Part shown: piece after piece, positions 19,919 to 29,917 of the stretch
Layout of the letters: each line of letters begins with the position of its first letter
How positions within the stretch are numbered: position 1 is the stretch's first letter
Assembly (NCBI RefSeq): GCF_026627925.1
Contig: NZ_JAPNLE010000009.1
Coordinates: forward strand, 2,790,001-2,854,000
Direction of reading: 5' to 3'
Source: Cupriavidus sp. D39
GTDB taxonomy: Bacteria; Pseudomonadota; Gammaproteobacteria; Burkholderiales; Burkholderiaceae
Length of the DNA: 64,000 nucleotides
Position numbers and translations under genes: made by a program
Notes under the pieces: model-generated
Told to the model about the DNA's origin: nothing
Databases searched by the model: none
What the model saw: the letters and a program-made list of their open reading frames with translations, nothing else

Positions 19919-20902
19919 ATGCGTATTCCCGCCACCAGCCGCGCGCTGGCCCTCGCCGTTCCCGCCCTGTTCGCCGCTGCCGGCGTCGCCATGCCCGCGC
20001 AGGCCGCCGATGCCTGGCCGACCCACGTGATCAAGTTCGTCGTGCCGTTCACCGCTGGTGGCGCCAACGACCTGGTGGCGCGCGCGGCCGCCGACGCGGT
20101 TGGCAAGCGGCTCGGCCAGACCGTGATGATCGAGAATCGCCCGGGCGCTGGCGGCGTGGTGGGTGCGGACTACGTGGCCAAGGCCAAGCCGGATGGCTAC
20201 ACCTTCCTGATCGGCGCCGTTGGCACTGTCACCAACAGCCTGATCCGCGCCAAGATGCCCTACGCGGCCGACGACCTGGTGCCGGTCTCGCTGGTCGCGG
20301 TGAGCCCGTCCGTGATCGTGGTCTCGCCGTCCCTGCCGGTGAACAACCTGAAGGAGCTGGTCGAGTACTCCAAGAAGCAGGCTTCGGGCGCCAACTTCGC
20401 CACCGCCGGCAGTGGCAGCACGCCGCACTTTGTCGAGGAGATGCTCAAGGAAAAAGGCGCGGTGCTGACCGTGGTGCCTTACAAGAGCGGCTCGGAGAGC
20501 ATTACCGCGGTGATCGGCAACCAGGTCACGGCGACCTCCGAGGCCAGTGTGGTGGTGCTGCCCAACATCAAGGCCGGCAAGCTCAAGGCACTGGGCGCGA
20601 CCTGGGACAAGCGCATGAGCGCGGCGCCGAACATCGCGACCACTGCCGAGCAAGGCATGCCGGACGTGCGCATCGGCCACTGGGCCGGCGTGTTCGCGCC
20701 CAAGGGCACGGACCCCGCCATCCTCAAGAAGATGAACGCCGAAATGAGCGCCGCCATGCAGACGCAGGAGACGCGCGACCGGTTGATTCCCAACGGCATC
20801 GAACCCGCCGGCGGCACGCAGGAGAGCTTCATCGCCTTCATCAAGTCGGAGCGCGAACGCCTTGGCCGTATCGCAAAGAACGCCAACATGACAGCGGAAT
20901 AA
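19919..20902 (+). CDS. Bug-type tripartite tricarboxylate receptor (TctC family)
   Basis: A 327-residue periplasmic solute-binding protein. The signal peptide ends at AMPAQA-AD. The mature part shows the family markers VVPFTAGGANDLVARA, the GRPGAGG-like ENRPGAGGVVGADYVAKA and DGYTFLIG. Such Bug receptors, very numerous in this lineage, bind carboxylates or aromatic acids and may feed TctAB transporters or signal systems. ATG at 19919 follows GGAGA; an ATG 12 bases earlier overlaps that site. No TctAB genes are nearby, so it is an orphan receptor; LysR upstream is the likely regulator. Confidence 0.92.
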   Translation: MRIPATSRALALAVPALFAAAGVAMPAQAADAWPTHVIKFVVPFTAGGANDLVARAAADAVGKRLGQTVMIENRPGAGGVVGADYVAKAKPDGYTFLIGAVGTVTNSLIRAKMPYAADDLVPVSLVAVSPSVIVVSPSLPVNNLKELVEYSKKQASGANFATAGSGSTPHFVEEMLKEKGAVLTVVPYKSGSESITAVIGNQVTATSEASVVVLPNIKAGKLKALGATWDKRMSAAPNIATTAEQGMPDVRIGHWAGVFAPKGTDPAILKKMNAEMSAAMQTQETRDRLIPNGIEPAGGTQESFIAFIKSERERLGRIAKNANMTAE

Positions 20903-20914
20903 GAAATATTTTCG

Positions 20915-20937
20915 ACCGTCCCCATGACAGGGACGGT
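20915..20937 (+). terminator. Weak hairpin after Bug gene
   Basis: ACCGTCCC and GGGACGGT form an 8-bp stem with a 7-base loop 13 bases after the stop; a second stem (GGGCCCG/CGGGCTC) follows, but neither has a proper T-run. The remainder to 21254 is an AT-richer promoter region for the TonB receptor. Confidence 0.4.
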
Positions 20938-21117
20938 GAATGTCTGTAGCGGGCCCGTTATGTACGGGCTCGTTTCACTTCTTAAACGTGCTTTATACGT
21001 ATCTTTGCATAGCCCATGTGCACAATTGGGTTCATTGACGCCAAATCATGTTTTTAAACCAGGACATTAGAAGCGGTTCTGCATTGTCTGTGATGAAAAG
21101 ACAACGCGAATTGCAAC

Positions 21118-21137
21118 GCAAATCATTCGCATTTATA
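21118..21137. promoter_or_regulatory. Possible Fur box before TonB receptor
   Basis: The minus-strand read AAATGCGAATGATTTGC has the GAATGAT hexamer-like units of Fur sites and lies about 120 bases before a siderophore-receptor start. The match to the 19-bp consensus is partial, so this rests largely on context. Confidence 0.35.
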
Positions 21138-21254
21138 TTCCGGCTCGCCCAACCATAACTGCCTCCCGCCGTTGGCCGGACCGATCCAGACGCGCACCTT
21201 CTCGCCGCTGCCGGCCGGCTCGTGCCCACGGCCGCACCGGAACCGAGAAACGAC

Positions 21255-23492
21255 ATGAATCGCCGCACGCCGATCGCGACTGCCCTGCTCGCGCTGTTCG
21301 CCACGCCCGTTGTCACCCTGGCCCAGACGGTCGCCACTGCCCCCGCCAGGCAGCCCGCGACGACGCTGCAGGAAGTGGTGGTGCAAGGCGGCCGTGCCAA
21401 CGATGACTACAACGCGGTGAAGAATTCGGTCAGCAAGCTGCCCGAGGAACTGCGCGACATCCCGCAATCGGTGACGGTGGTCAACAAAGCGCTGATCGAC
21501 GCGCAGGGCGGCACCTCGCTGGCGGATGCACTGCGTAATGTGCCGGGCATCACCATCGGCGCAGCCGAGGGCGGCCAGATCGGCAACAGCATCAACCTCA
21601 ACGGGTTCTCCGCGCGCACCGACATCTATCTGGATGGCTTCCGCGACCGCGGCCAGTACTATCGCGACGTCTTCGCGCTGGAATCGGTGGAAGTGCTGAT
21701 GGGGCCCTCGTCGATGCTGTTCGGGCGTGGATCCACCGGCGGCGTGATCAACCAGGTCACCAAGAAGCCGTCGCTGAAAGCGGCCACGGAAGTCACCGGC
21801 TCGGTGACCACCAACGGCCTGGTGCGCGCCACCGCCGACTACAACACGCCTACGGGTGAGACCTCGGCCTTCCGCATCGCGGCGATGGCGCAGGACGGCA
21901 AGGCAAGCACGCGCGACCAGACGACGGTGAAGGATTTCGGCCTTGCGCCGTCCTGGCGCCTGGGCATCGGCACCCCCACCGAGATCACGCTGTCGGCGCT
22001 GGTGCAGCATAACGAAGACATGGCCGACTATGGCTTCCCAGCGATCAACGGGCATCCGGTCAACGTCGACCGCAAGACGGCCTACGGCTTCAATGACGAC
22101 CGCACCATCCAGGATGTCGCCGCGCTCAACGCCACTGTCGACCACAAGTTCTCGCCCAACCTGCGGCTGCGCAACCAGACCCAGTTCAACTACGTCAACA
22201 CCAATGCGCGCGAGACCGCGCCGAACGCCGTCGGCACGGTCGGCGCCAAGGGCTTCACCGCCCTCACCACCACCAGCCTGCCGCTGGATGCGCTGTCGGT
22301 ACGCCTGCAAAGCCACGACCGGCATATCCGCGACTACTCGATCTTCAACCAGACCGAGCTGACCGCCAAGTTCGACACCGGCCCGGTCAAGCACACCGTG
22401 CTGGTTGGCGCCGAGATTGGCCACGATGGCTATGACAACCAGAACTACTACCGCAACGGCGCTTGCAACGGCGTGGCGCTGAACGCCGCCGCGACCGCCA
22501 CCGCGGCAGCCGGCACCAGCGGCTACGCAGCCTGCGAGCCGCTCGTGAACCCGACCTATGGCAACTCGCCGGCAAACGCGCCGAGCACGGTCGGCAACCG
22601 GCAGGGCGCCTCGGCCAATACGCTGGCGGCCTACATCAATGACTCGGTCGAGTTCAGCAAGCAGTGGAAGATGGTGGCCGGCCTGCGTTACGACCGGTAC
22701 CTGGCCAGCATCACCAATTCGGTCAACTCGACCAACACGCGGGGCAGCACCGTGCTGTCCAGCGCCGACCAGACCGTCAACTTCACCAGCGTGCGGCTGG
22801 GTGGCATCTGGCAGCCGACCGAGGCCCAGTCCTACTACGTGTCGTATGGCACATCGTTCAATCCGTCGCTGGAGCAGTTGGTGGGCACCGTGGGCCAGCA
22901 GAACCTGGACCCGGAGAAGAACAAGTCCTATGAAGTGGGCGGCAAATGGGACCTGATGGGCGGTGACCTGTCGCTGACCTCGGCCGCGTTCCAGATCACC
23001 AAGGACAACGCGCGCAGCCAGATCGACGCTACCACCTATTCGCTGGCCGGCAAGATCCGCGTGCGCGGGTTCCGTGCCGGCGCCACCGGGCGCATCACCA
23101 GCAAGTGGCAAGTGTTCGCCGGCTACACCTTCCTGGACGCCGACATCGTCAACGGCATTGCCGCCGGCACCCAGGGCATGACGCCGGCCAATACGCCCAA
23201 GCACACCGCGACGGCATGGACCAGCTACGCCGTGCTGCCGAACTGGGAAGTGGGCGGTGGCGCCTTCTATATGTCGCAGCGCTACGCCAACAACACGGAC
23301 ACCGTGCAGGTGGGCGGCTACGTGCGCTGGGACGGCATGATCGCCTACCATCAGCCTAAGTACGACGTGCGCCTGAACCTGTTCAACGTGTTCGACAAGA
23401 AGTATTTCGATGCACTGATCCCGTCGGACGGCGGCCGCTCGGTGCCGGGTACCGGCCGCACCGCGATGCTGTCCGTCGTCTACCGCATGTAA
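21255..23492 (+). CDS. TonB-dependent catecholate-siderophore receptor (Fiu-like)
   Basis: A 745-residue outer-membrane receptor. The signal peptide ends near VTLAQT; a plug domain follows (LPEELRDIPQSVTVVNKALI, NVPGITIGAAEGG, SVEVLMGPSSMLFGRGSTGG), then a 22-strand barrel with the typical ending in a TonB receptor: LFNVFDKKYFDAL and the C-terminal aromatic-type strand (MLSVVYRM). The sequence pattern is that of the Fiu/CirA monomeric-catechol group. ATG 21255 follows GAGAAACG. The PiuC hydroxylase gene follows 109 bases downstream, a pairing common for Fiu-type receptors (as with ybiX). Probably iron-repressed. Confidence 0.93.
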   Translation: MNRRTPIATALLALFATPVVTLAQTVATAPARQPATTLQEVVVQGGRANDDYNAVKNSVSKLPEELRDIPQSVTVVNKALIDAQGGTSLADALRNVPGITIGAAEGGQIGNSINLNGFSARTDIYLDGFRDRGQYYRDVFALESVEVLMGPSSMLFGRGSTGGVINQVTKKPSLKAATEVTGSVTTNGLVRATADYNTPTGETSAFRIAAMAQDGKASTRDQTTVKDFGLAPSWRLGIGTPTEITLSALVQHNEDMADYGFPAINGHPVNVDRKTAYGFNDDRTIQDVAALNATVDHKFSPNLRLRNQTQFNYVNTNARETAPNAVGTVGAKGFTALTTTSLPLDALSVRLQSHDRHIRDYSIFNQTELTAKFDTGPVKHTVLVGAEIGHDGYDNQNYYRNGACNGVALNAAATATAAAGTSGYAACEPLVNPTYGNSPANAPSTVGNRQGASANTLAAYINDSVEFSKQWKMVAGLRYDRYLASITNSVNSTNTRGSTVLSSADQTVNFTSVRLGGIWQPTEAQSYYVSYGTSFNPSLEQLVGTVGQQNLDPEKNKSYEVGGKWDLMGGDLSLTSAAFQITKDNARSQIDATTYSLAGKIRVRGFRAGATGRITSKWQVFAGYTFLDADIVNGIAAGTQGMTPANTPKHTATAWTSYAVLPNWEVGGGAFYMSQRYANNTDTVQVGGYVRWDGMIAYHQPKYDVRLNLFNVFDKKYFDALIPSDGGRSVPGTGRTAMLSVVYRM

Positions 23493-23601
23493 GCTGAGGT
23501 AAAGTGGCGTGACGCCATATCACCCCATGTCACGCCACTTCACGCCACGCGGCAACCCGGGAGCCCCCCGGCGCCGCCCGTCGAACCCAGCCGAGATCGT
23601 C

Positions 23602-24288
23602 ATGCTTGTCTGCATTCCCAAGGTCCTCAACGCGGAGCAGCTCGCCGCCGTGCGCCAGCAGCTCGACCAGGCTGGGGAGGCCTGGGTGAATGGCCGCGTA
23701 TCGGCCGGCTACTCCGGCGCGCCGGTCAAGTTCAACCAGCAGATCGACGAGCGCTCCGACGTGGCGCTGCAGTGCCAGCAGCTGATCGTGAGCGTGCTCG
23801 AGCGCAATCCGCTGTTCATCAGCGCGGCGCTGCCCAATATCGTCTACCCGCCGATGTTCAACCGCTACAGCGAGGGCATGACCTTCGGCGCGCATGTGGA
23901 TGGCAGCGTGCGCATTCATCCGCACAATGGCCGCAAGCTGCGCACCGATATCTCGGCCACGCTGTTCCTCAGCGACCCCGCCAGCTACGACGGCGGCGAG
24001 CTACAGGTGGAAGACACTTACGGCACCCACAGCGTCAAGCTGGAAGCCGGCGACATGGTGATCTACCCCGCCACCAGCCTGCACCAGGTCACGCCGATCA
24101 CGCGCGGCACGCGCGTGGCCAGCTTCTTCTGGATCCAGAGCCTGGTGCGCGACGACGCGCAGCGCGCGCTGCTGTTCGACCTCGACAACGCCATCCAGAA
24201 GCTCAACCAGACCGGCGCCGACGATGGCGCGCGGCGCTCGCTGGTAGGTTGCTACCACAACTTGCTGCGTCAGTGGACCGAGACCTGA
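23602..24288 (+). CDS. piuC: PKHD-type Fe(II)/2-oxoglutarate hydroxylase
   Basis: A 228-residue dioxygenase of the PiuC/YbiX family, which accompanies iron-siderophore receptors. The double-stranded beta-helix ligands are visible: HVDG (His98, Asp100), His161 in SLHQVTPI, and the 2-oxoglutarate-binding Arg171 in GTRVASFFWIQS. The GGELQVEDTYG and RTDISATLFLSDP segments are typical. ATG 23602 gives the usual length (about 226). Substrate is undefined in the family. Its position after the TonB receptor supports an iron-uptake role. Confidence 0.92.
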   Translation: MLVCIPKVLNAEQLAAVRQQLDQAGEAWVNGRVSAGYSGAPVKFNQQIDERSDVALQCQQLIVSVLERNPLFISAALPNIVYPPMFNRYSEGMTFGAHVDGSVRIHPHNGRKLRTDISATLFLSDPASYDGGELQVEDTYGTHSVKLEAGDMVIYPATSLHQVTPITRGTRVASFFWIQSLVRDDAQRALLFDLDNAIQKLNQTGADDGARRSLVGCYHNLLRQWTET

Positions 24289-24410
24289 AAGGGGACGATT
24301 AAATCTACTGCGCGGCCCATGGCGAGCCCTGTGGTGCTCGCCGTACCCATGTACGGCTGCGCTCCTCGGACCCGCCATGGACCGCTCGCTACGATTTCTT
24401 TGCCCCTTTC
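24287..24410. repeat. Large imperfect inverted repeat between convergent genes
   Basis: Outer arms GAAAGGGG and CCCCTTTC, then AAATCTACTGCGCGG... against ...CCGCTCGCTACGATTT, and an inner GGCGAGC/GCTCGCC element. It spans the gap between the piuC stop and the convergent LysR gene and could serve as a two-way terminator. Confidence 0.6.
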
Positions 24411-24467
24411 GGCACGCCTTGTCTTTAATGCTGACGGCCGTGGTCGGAGGAAACTGGCGCCGCCCGG

Positions 24468-25357
24468 CTAAGCAAACTGCTCCGCCAGCGCCGCCCTGAC
24501 CTTCCCGACCAGCGCGGCCTCCCCGGCCCGGGCAGGCAGCAGGAAGAATTCCGCGGTGGGCAAGGCAGGCAGCTTGAGCCTGGCCAGCGTAGCCGCATCG
24601 ATGCGCGCCACCCCCGGCCCGATCGCAGACTCGCTCAGGCACGAGATGCCAAGCCCGGCAGCCAGCGCCAGATGCAGGCCAGCCACGCCCGAGGCGGAAT
24701 GCGCAATCACGTGGTCCAGGCGCCGGCGCCGCAGCATCTGCACCACGAACTGATGCAGCGAGCAGGTATCGGGCAGCAGCACCAGTGGCAGCGGGCCGCT
24801 CACGCGCTCCGCCTCGCCTTGCGCCGCGACCCACGCCAGCGCCTCGCGGCGCAGCACGGTGCCACGCGCGCCTTTGGCGCCAGCTTGCTGGCCTGCCCCT
24901 TGCCCGGCAACCGCATCGACAAGCCGATATCGAAATCATCGGTGTGCATCCCCGCATCGATGACGCTGCTTTTCGTCACCTGTACGTGCAGCCGGAGGTA
25001 GGGATAGCGCTCGCGCAGCCCGCGCAGCATGCCGGCGATCTCGCCCGGCCGGAAGTAATCCGTCACCGCGAGCCGCAGCTCGCCATCCAGCGTGTGGCCG
25101 CGCAGGTCTTGCAGCGCCAGCTCGGACAGCGCCAGGATGCGCCTCGCATGCTCGAGCAAGCGTACGCCTGCGGGTGTCGGCGCCGCGCCCTGCTTGCCGC
25201 GCGTGAGCAGCGGCAAGCCGGCGCGCTCCTCCAGCTTGCGCAGTTGCTCGCTCACCGAGGACTGCGACAGGTACAAGCGGGGCGCCGCGGCGGACAGGCT
25301 GCCGGCGTCCGCCACGGTCACGAAGGTGCGTAGCTGATCGAGCTCAAGTGCGCGCAT
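24468..25357 (-). pseudogene. LysR-type regulator, one apparent frameshift
   Basis: The N-terminal frame (ATG 25357) has a clear winged helix (ELDQLRTFVTVADAGSLSAA, LYLSQSSVSEQLRKLE) and the start of the effector domain (DFDIGLSMR). The C-terminal frame resumes with RGTVLRREALAWVA and runs to the stop at 24468. One missing base around 24865-24885 joins them into a protein of about 295 residues, normal for LysR. Divergent from the tautomerase gene, which it may control. Shift lies in a GC-rich, hairpin-prone spot rather than a long run. Confidence 0.8.
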
Positions 25358-25538
25358 GGCGGGCTCCCATCATGGTTCGGCTTGTTTCCGCTTGCTTCGG
25401 CTTGTTTCGGTATTAACGATGGATAGTATCGCAAATTCCCGTTTTTCCGATGGAAGACAAAAGCCTAGACTGGCATCACTTACCCGCTGGATCCAACCCG
25501 GCGAACCAAGTGAAACCGCAAAGACCAAGGAGCCCGTC

Positions 25539-25931
25539 ATGCCCCACATCAACCTGCAGATCTCCGGCAAGCCCAACGCATCGCTGACCCGCCGCAGCGC
25601 CGCCGCCGTGGCCGAGCTGACCCAGCGCGTGCTCGGCAAGAAGCCGGAGGTCATCGCCGTCTGCGTGCAGTACATCGACCACGACGCCTGGATCATCGGC
25701 GGCGAGCCACTCTCGGAGCAGGGCCGCAATGCGTTCCACCTCGACATCAGCGTGACGGACGAAACCAACACCAAGGCCGAGAAGGCGCAGTACCTGAAGG
25801 CCGTGTTCGAAGCCTTGTCGGAGCTGATCGGCAACGTCCATCCGGTCTCGTACATCCACGTGGTGGATGCGCGTGCGGCCACCTACGGCTACGGCGGCCT
25901 GACACAGGAGTACCGCTACCACCACGGTTGA
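25539..25931 (+). CDS. 4-oxalocrotonate tautomerase-family protein
   Basis: A 130-residue member of the tautomerase superfamily, in which the N-terminal proline left after Met removal acts as catalytic base; here the sequence starts MPHINLQIS. Basic residues (KKPEVIAV) and the C-terminal GYGGLTQEYRY are in keeping with the group. AAGGAG lies 7 bases before the ATG. Substrate unknown: relatives act on 2-hydroxymuconate or halogenated acrylates. Divergent from a LysR gene and followed by a GntP permease, so the three may form one catabolic unit. Confidence 0.85.
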   Translation: MPHINLQISGKPNASLTRRSAAAVAELTQRVLGKKPEVIAVCVQYIDHDAWIIGGEPLSEQGRNAFHLDISVTDETNTKAEKAQYLKAVFEALSELIGNVHPVSYIHVVDARAATYGYGGLTQEYRYHHG

Positions 25932-26051
25932 GCCCGCGCCAGGCCGGGACAACGACCAGCCTTTGAGGCAGGACATTGTCGCAGCGCAGCAAGCTGTGGC
26001 AAAGTCGGCACCTGATCTGCCGCGCGCGCGGATGAACCAAAAGGAGAACCG

Positions 26052-27443
26052 ATGTCCTTCCTGATCGTCCTGGCCGCCCTGGCCTTCCTGATGTTTGCGG
26101 CCTACCGTGGCTACAGCGTCATCCTGTTCGCCCCGGTGGCCGCGCTTGGCGCCGTCCTGCTGACCGAGCCCGCCGCCGTGGCGCCGGTCTTCTCCGGCAT
26201 CTTCATGGAGAAGATGGTCGGCTTCGTCAAACTGTATTTCCCGGTCTTCCTGCTGGGCGCCGTGTTCGGCAAGGTGATCGAGCTGTCGGGCTTCTCGGAG
26301 TCCATCGTAGCCGCCGCCATCCGCTATATCGGCCGCTCGCGGGCCAATGCGGTGATCGTCACCGTCTGCGCGCTGCTGACCTATGGCGGCGTCTCCCTGT
26401 TCGTGGTGGTGTTCGCCGTCTATCCCTTCGCGGCGGAGCTTTACCGGCAGAGCAACATCCCCAAGCGGCTGATGCCGGGCGCCATTGCGCTGGGCGCGTT
26501 CTCGTTCACCATGGATTCGCTGCCGGGCACGCCGCAGATCCAGAACATCATCCCCACCACCTTCTTCAAGACCACGACCTGGGCCGCGCCGGTGCTGGGC
26601 CTGCTCGGCTCGTTGTTCATCATCGGGGTGGGCCTGTCCTACCTGGAGTGGCGCCGCCGCGCGGCCATGGCGCGTGGCGAGGGCTACGGCACTGCGTTGC
26701 GCAACGAGCCGGAGCGCAGCCAGACCGGCCACCTGCCGCATCCGGCGCTGGCGCTGCTGCCGCTGGTGGTGGTGGGCGTGGCCAACTTCGTCTTTACGCG
26801 CATGATCCCGCAGTGGTACGGCAGCAGCTACAGCGTGTCGCTGCCCGGGCTGGCCAAGCCCGTGCAGACGCAGATCGCTACCGTGACCGCGATCTGGGCG
26901 GTGGAGGCGGCCCTGCTGCTGGGCATCGTGGTGGTGCTGGCGACCGCGTTCGGCGCGGTGCGCGAGCGCTTTGCCGAGGGCAGCAAGAGCGCCATCGGCG
27001 GCGCGCTGCTGGCCGCCATGAATACCGCCTCGGAATATGGCTTCGGTGGCGTGATCGCCGCCCTGCCCGGTTTCCTGGTCGTCAGCGACGCGCTCAAGAG
27101 CATCCCCAACCCGCTGGTCAATGCCGCCGTCTCGGTCAGCACGCTGGCCGGCATCACGGGTTCGGCCTCGGGCGGCATGAGCATCGCGCTGGCCGCCATG
27201 TCGGACACCTTCATCCATGGCGCGCAGGCCGCCGGCATCCCGCTCGACGTGCTCCACCGCGTGGTGTCGATGGCCAGTGGCGGCATGGATACGCTGCCGC
27301 ACAACGGCGCCGTGATCACCTTGCTGGCGGTGACGGGCCTCACGCACCGGGAGTCCTACCGCGACATTTTCGCGGTGACCGCCATCAAGACGCTGGCCGT
27401 GTTCTTCGTGATCACGGTCTACTACGTGACCGGCCTGGTCTGA
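26052..27443 (+). CDS. GntP-family permease
   Basis: A 463-residue inner-membrane transporter of the GntP family (gluconate, D-glycerate, beta-hydroxybutyrate type substrates). It has about 12 hydrophobic segments, the conserved GGVSLFVVVFAVYPFAAELY stretch, the re-entrant TMDSLPGTPQIQN loop and the second-half counterpart TGSASGGMSIAL with SGGMDTLPHNGA. AAGGAG is 6 bases before the ATG. Placed after the tautomerase gene; the substrate is not determined. Confidence 0.9.
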   Translation: MSFLIVLAALAFLMFAAYRGYSVILFAPVAALGAVLLTEPAAVAPVFSGIFMEKMVGFVKLYFPVFLLGAVFGKVIELSGFSESIVAAAIRYIGRSRANAVIVTVCALLTYGGVSLFVVVFAVYPFAAELYRQSNIPKRLMPGAIALGAFSFTMDSLPGTPQIQNIIPTTFFKTTTWAAPVLGLLGSLFIIGVGLSYLEWRRRAAMARGEGYGTALRNEPERSQTGHLPHPALALLPLVVVGVANFVFTRMIPQWYGSSYSVSLPGLAKPVQTQIATVTAIWAVEAALLLGIVVVLATAFGAVRERFAEGSKSAIGGALLAAMNTASEYGFGGVIAALPGFLVVSDALKSIPNPLVNAAVSVSTLAGITGSASGGMSIALAAMSDTFIHGAQAAGIPLDVLHRVVSMASGGMDTLPHNGAVITLLAVTGLTHRESYRDIFAVTAIKTLAVFFVITVYYVTGLV

Positions 27444-27575
27444 ACACGGCGGCGCGCGCCGCACCTTGTGGATCGCGCCGTCCTTACCTAGTGTGAGTGG
27501 GTAGCCGGCGATGCGTGTATGTTTTATGCGCCACATACCGGCTGCCCCACCTTGCACTTCCCACCGGAACACCGC

Positions 27576-28409
27576 ATGAAAACCGTGAGTTTGCCCGGCG
27601 GCGAAAGCGTTGCCGCGCTCGGCATGGGCACCTGGAACATGGGCGATCAGCCCGCCGCGCGCGCGGAAGAGCTCGCCACGCTACGCCTCGGGCTGGATCT
27701 TGGCCTGACCCTGATCGACACCGCCGAGATGTATGGCGATGGCCGCTCCGAGGAACTGGTGGGCGAAGCCATCGCCGGGCGGCGCGACGAGGTCTTCCTG
27801 GTCAGCAAGGTGTACCCGCACAACGCCGGGCGCACCAGCGCGGTGGCCGCCTGCGAGCGCAGCCTGCGCCGCCTGGGCACCGACCGCCTCGACCTGTACC
27901 TGTTGCACTGGCGCGGCGGCGTGCCGCTGGCAGAGACCATGGAAGCCTTCATGGCGCTGCGCAAGGCGGGCAAGATCCGGCACTTCGGCGTCAGCAACCT
28001 CGACCTGGACGATATGCGCGCGCTGTGGCGCGTGCCCGGCGGCAAAGAGGTGGCGGCCAATCAGTTGCTCTACAACCTCACGCGGCGCGGCATCGAGTGG
28101 GACTTGCTGCCCTGGCTGCGTGAGCATGGCGTTCCCCTGATGGCTTATTCGCCGATCGAGCAGGCCACGCTGCTGCGCAATCCCCGGCTTGCGCGCTTTG
28201 CCCAGAAGTATGACATCAGCCCGGTGCAGGCGGTGCTGGCCTGGCTGCTGGCGCAGCAGAGCGTCATCGCGATTCCCAAGACCAGCCATCGCGAGCGCCT
28301 GCGCGAGAACCACGGCGCGCTCGCGCTGCAACTCTGCGCGCAGCAACTGGCCGAGCTGGACGCTGCCTTCCCGCCACCGGACGGCCCGCGCCCGCTGGCA
28401 ATGCTGTGA
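27576..28409 (+). CDS. Aldo/keto reductase
   Basis: A 277-residue NADPH-dependent reductase with the TIM-barrel AKR fold. The catalytic tetrad is visible: Asp48 and Tyr53 in LIDTAEMYGDG, Lys78 in FLVSKVYP, and His111 in YLLHWRGG. NADPH-binding features include HFGVSNLD and the late IPKTSHRERLREN. The start at 27576 gives the usual N-terminus (LPGGESVAALGMGTW) and follows GGA at 27564. Substrate unknown. The next gene begins 71 bases downstream in the same direction. Confidence 0.92.
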   Translation: MKTVSLPGGESVAALGMGTWNMGDQPAARAEELATLRLGLDLGLTLIDTAEMYGDGRSEELVGEAIAGRRDEVFLVSKVYPHNAGRTSAVAACERSLRRLGTDRLDLYLLHWRGGVPLAETMEAFMALRKAGKIRHFGVSNLDLDDMRALWRVPGGKEVAANQLLYNLTRRGIEWDLLPWLREHGVPLMAYSPIEQATLLRNPRLARFAQKYDISPVQAVLAWLLAQQSVIAIPKTSHRERLRENHGALALQLCAQQLAELDAAFPPPDGPRPLAML

Positions 28410-28480
28410 TGTTGTGAGCCACGGCCGGCGCGCAGCCGGCACCGCCCCGTTGCGTCCATGCCAGCCCAGGAGCCGCCGCC

Positions 28481-29892
28481 ATGACCATCGACTACGACGC
28501 CATCATCATCGGCACCGGCCAGGCCGGCCCCCGCTGGCGGCACGCCTGAGCGCGGCCGGCCAGAATGTGGCCGTGATCGAGCGCCAGTCGTTCGGCGGGA
28601 CCTGCGTCAACACCGGCTGCATCCCCACCAAGACCATGGTGGCGAGCGCCTACGCGGCTCAGTTGGCCCGGCGCGGCGCCGACTATGGCGTGGTGCCCAC
28701 CGGGCCGGTGACGGTGGATATGGCGCGCGTCAAGGCGCGCAAGGACGGCGTGGTTGGCAAGTCCACGCATGGCGTGGAAACGTGGGTGCGCACGCTGGAA
28801 CATGGCACCGTCTATCTCGGCCACGCGTGCTTCGAGGGCCCGGACACCGTGCGCGTGAACGACACCCTGCTGCGGGCCGGCAAGATCTTCATCAACGTCG
28901 GCGGGCGCGCCGCCGCCCCGCCGATGCCCGGGCTGGAACAGGTGGACTACCTGACCAACGCCGGCATGATGCGCGTGGACACGCTGCCGCGGCACCTGCT
29001 GGTGGTGGGCGGCAGCTATATCGGGCTGGAGTTCGGCCAGATGTTTCGCCGCTTCGGCAGCGAGGTCACCATCGTGCAACGCGGCCCGCGCCTGATCGAG
29101 CGGGAGGATCCCGATGTGTCCGATGCCGTGCGCGACATCCTCGCCGCCGAGGGCATCGGGCTGCGCCTGGATGCCGAGTGCATCGCGCTGGAGCAGCGCG
29201 GCGGGGAGGTCGTGGTGAAGATGGATTGCGCGCGAGGCGCGCCTGAGATCGTCGGCTCGCACGTGCTGCTGGCGGTGGGCCGGCGGCCCAATACCGACGA
29301 CCTTGGCCTGGACCGCGCCGGCGTCGCCGTGGATGCGCGTGGCTATATCCAGGTGGACGAGCAGTTGCGCACCAATGTGCCCGGCATCTGGGCCATGGGC
29401 GACTGCAACGGGCGCGGCGCCTTTACCCATACCGCCTACAACGACTTCGAGATCGTCGCCGCCAACCTGCTGGACGCGGCGTCCGGCGAGCCGCCCCGCA
29501 CGCTCGGCGACCGCATCCCCGCCTATGCGCTCTACACCGATCCGCCACTAGGGCGCGTCGGCATGAACGAGGCCGAGGCGCGGCGGTCCGGGCGCAATGT
29601 GCTGGTGGGCATGCGGCCAATGACGCGGGTTGGCCGCGCGGTGGAAAAAGGCGAAACGCAAGGCTTCATGAAGATCCTGGTCGATGCCGACAGCCGCGAG
29701 ATCCTTGGCGCGGCGGTGCTGGGCGTAGGCGGCGACGAGGTGATCCATTGCATCCTCGACGCGATGTACGCGTGCGCGCCATACACCGTGGTCCAGCGCG
29801 CCATGCATATCCACCCCACGGTGTCCGAGCTGATCCCGACCATGCTGGGCGAGCTGCATCCGCTGGAGCCGGCCAGGCCGGCGGCGGCGTGA
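28481..29892 (+). pseudogene. Pyridine-nucleotide disulfide oxidoreductase, one frameshift
   Basis: A mercuric-reductase/lipoamide-dehydrogenase-like flavoprotein. From ATG 28481 the FAD motif begins (YDAIIIGTGQAG), then the frame breaks at the C run 28528-28532; adding one C restores PPLAARLSAAGQNVAVIE and the redox-active disulfide GTCVNTGC. Downstream are the NAD motif (LVVGGSYIGLEFGQ), the second FAD contact (GIWAMGDCNG) and the interface domain with the HIHPTVSELIP histidine. No N-terminal heavy-metal domain. About 470 residues when repaired. Likely intact in the organism. Confidence 0.85.
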
Positions 29893-29917
29893 GCGGCCCG
29901 CACAGCCAGCGCTGAAC

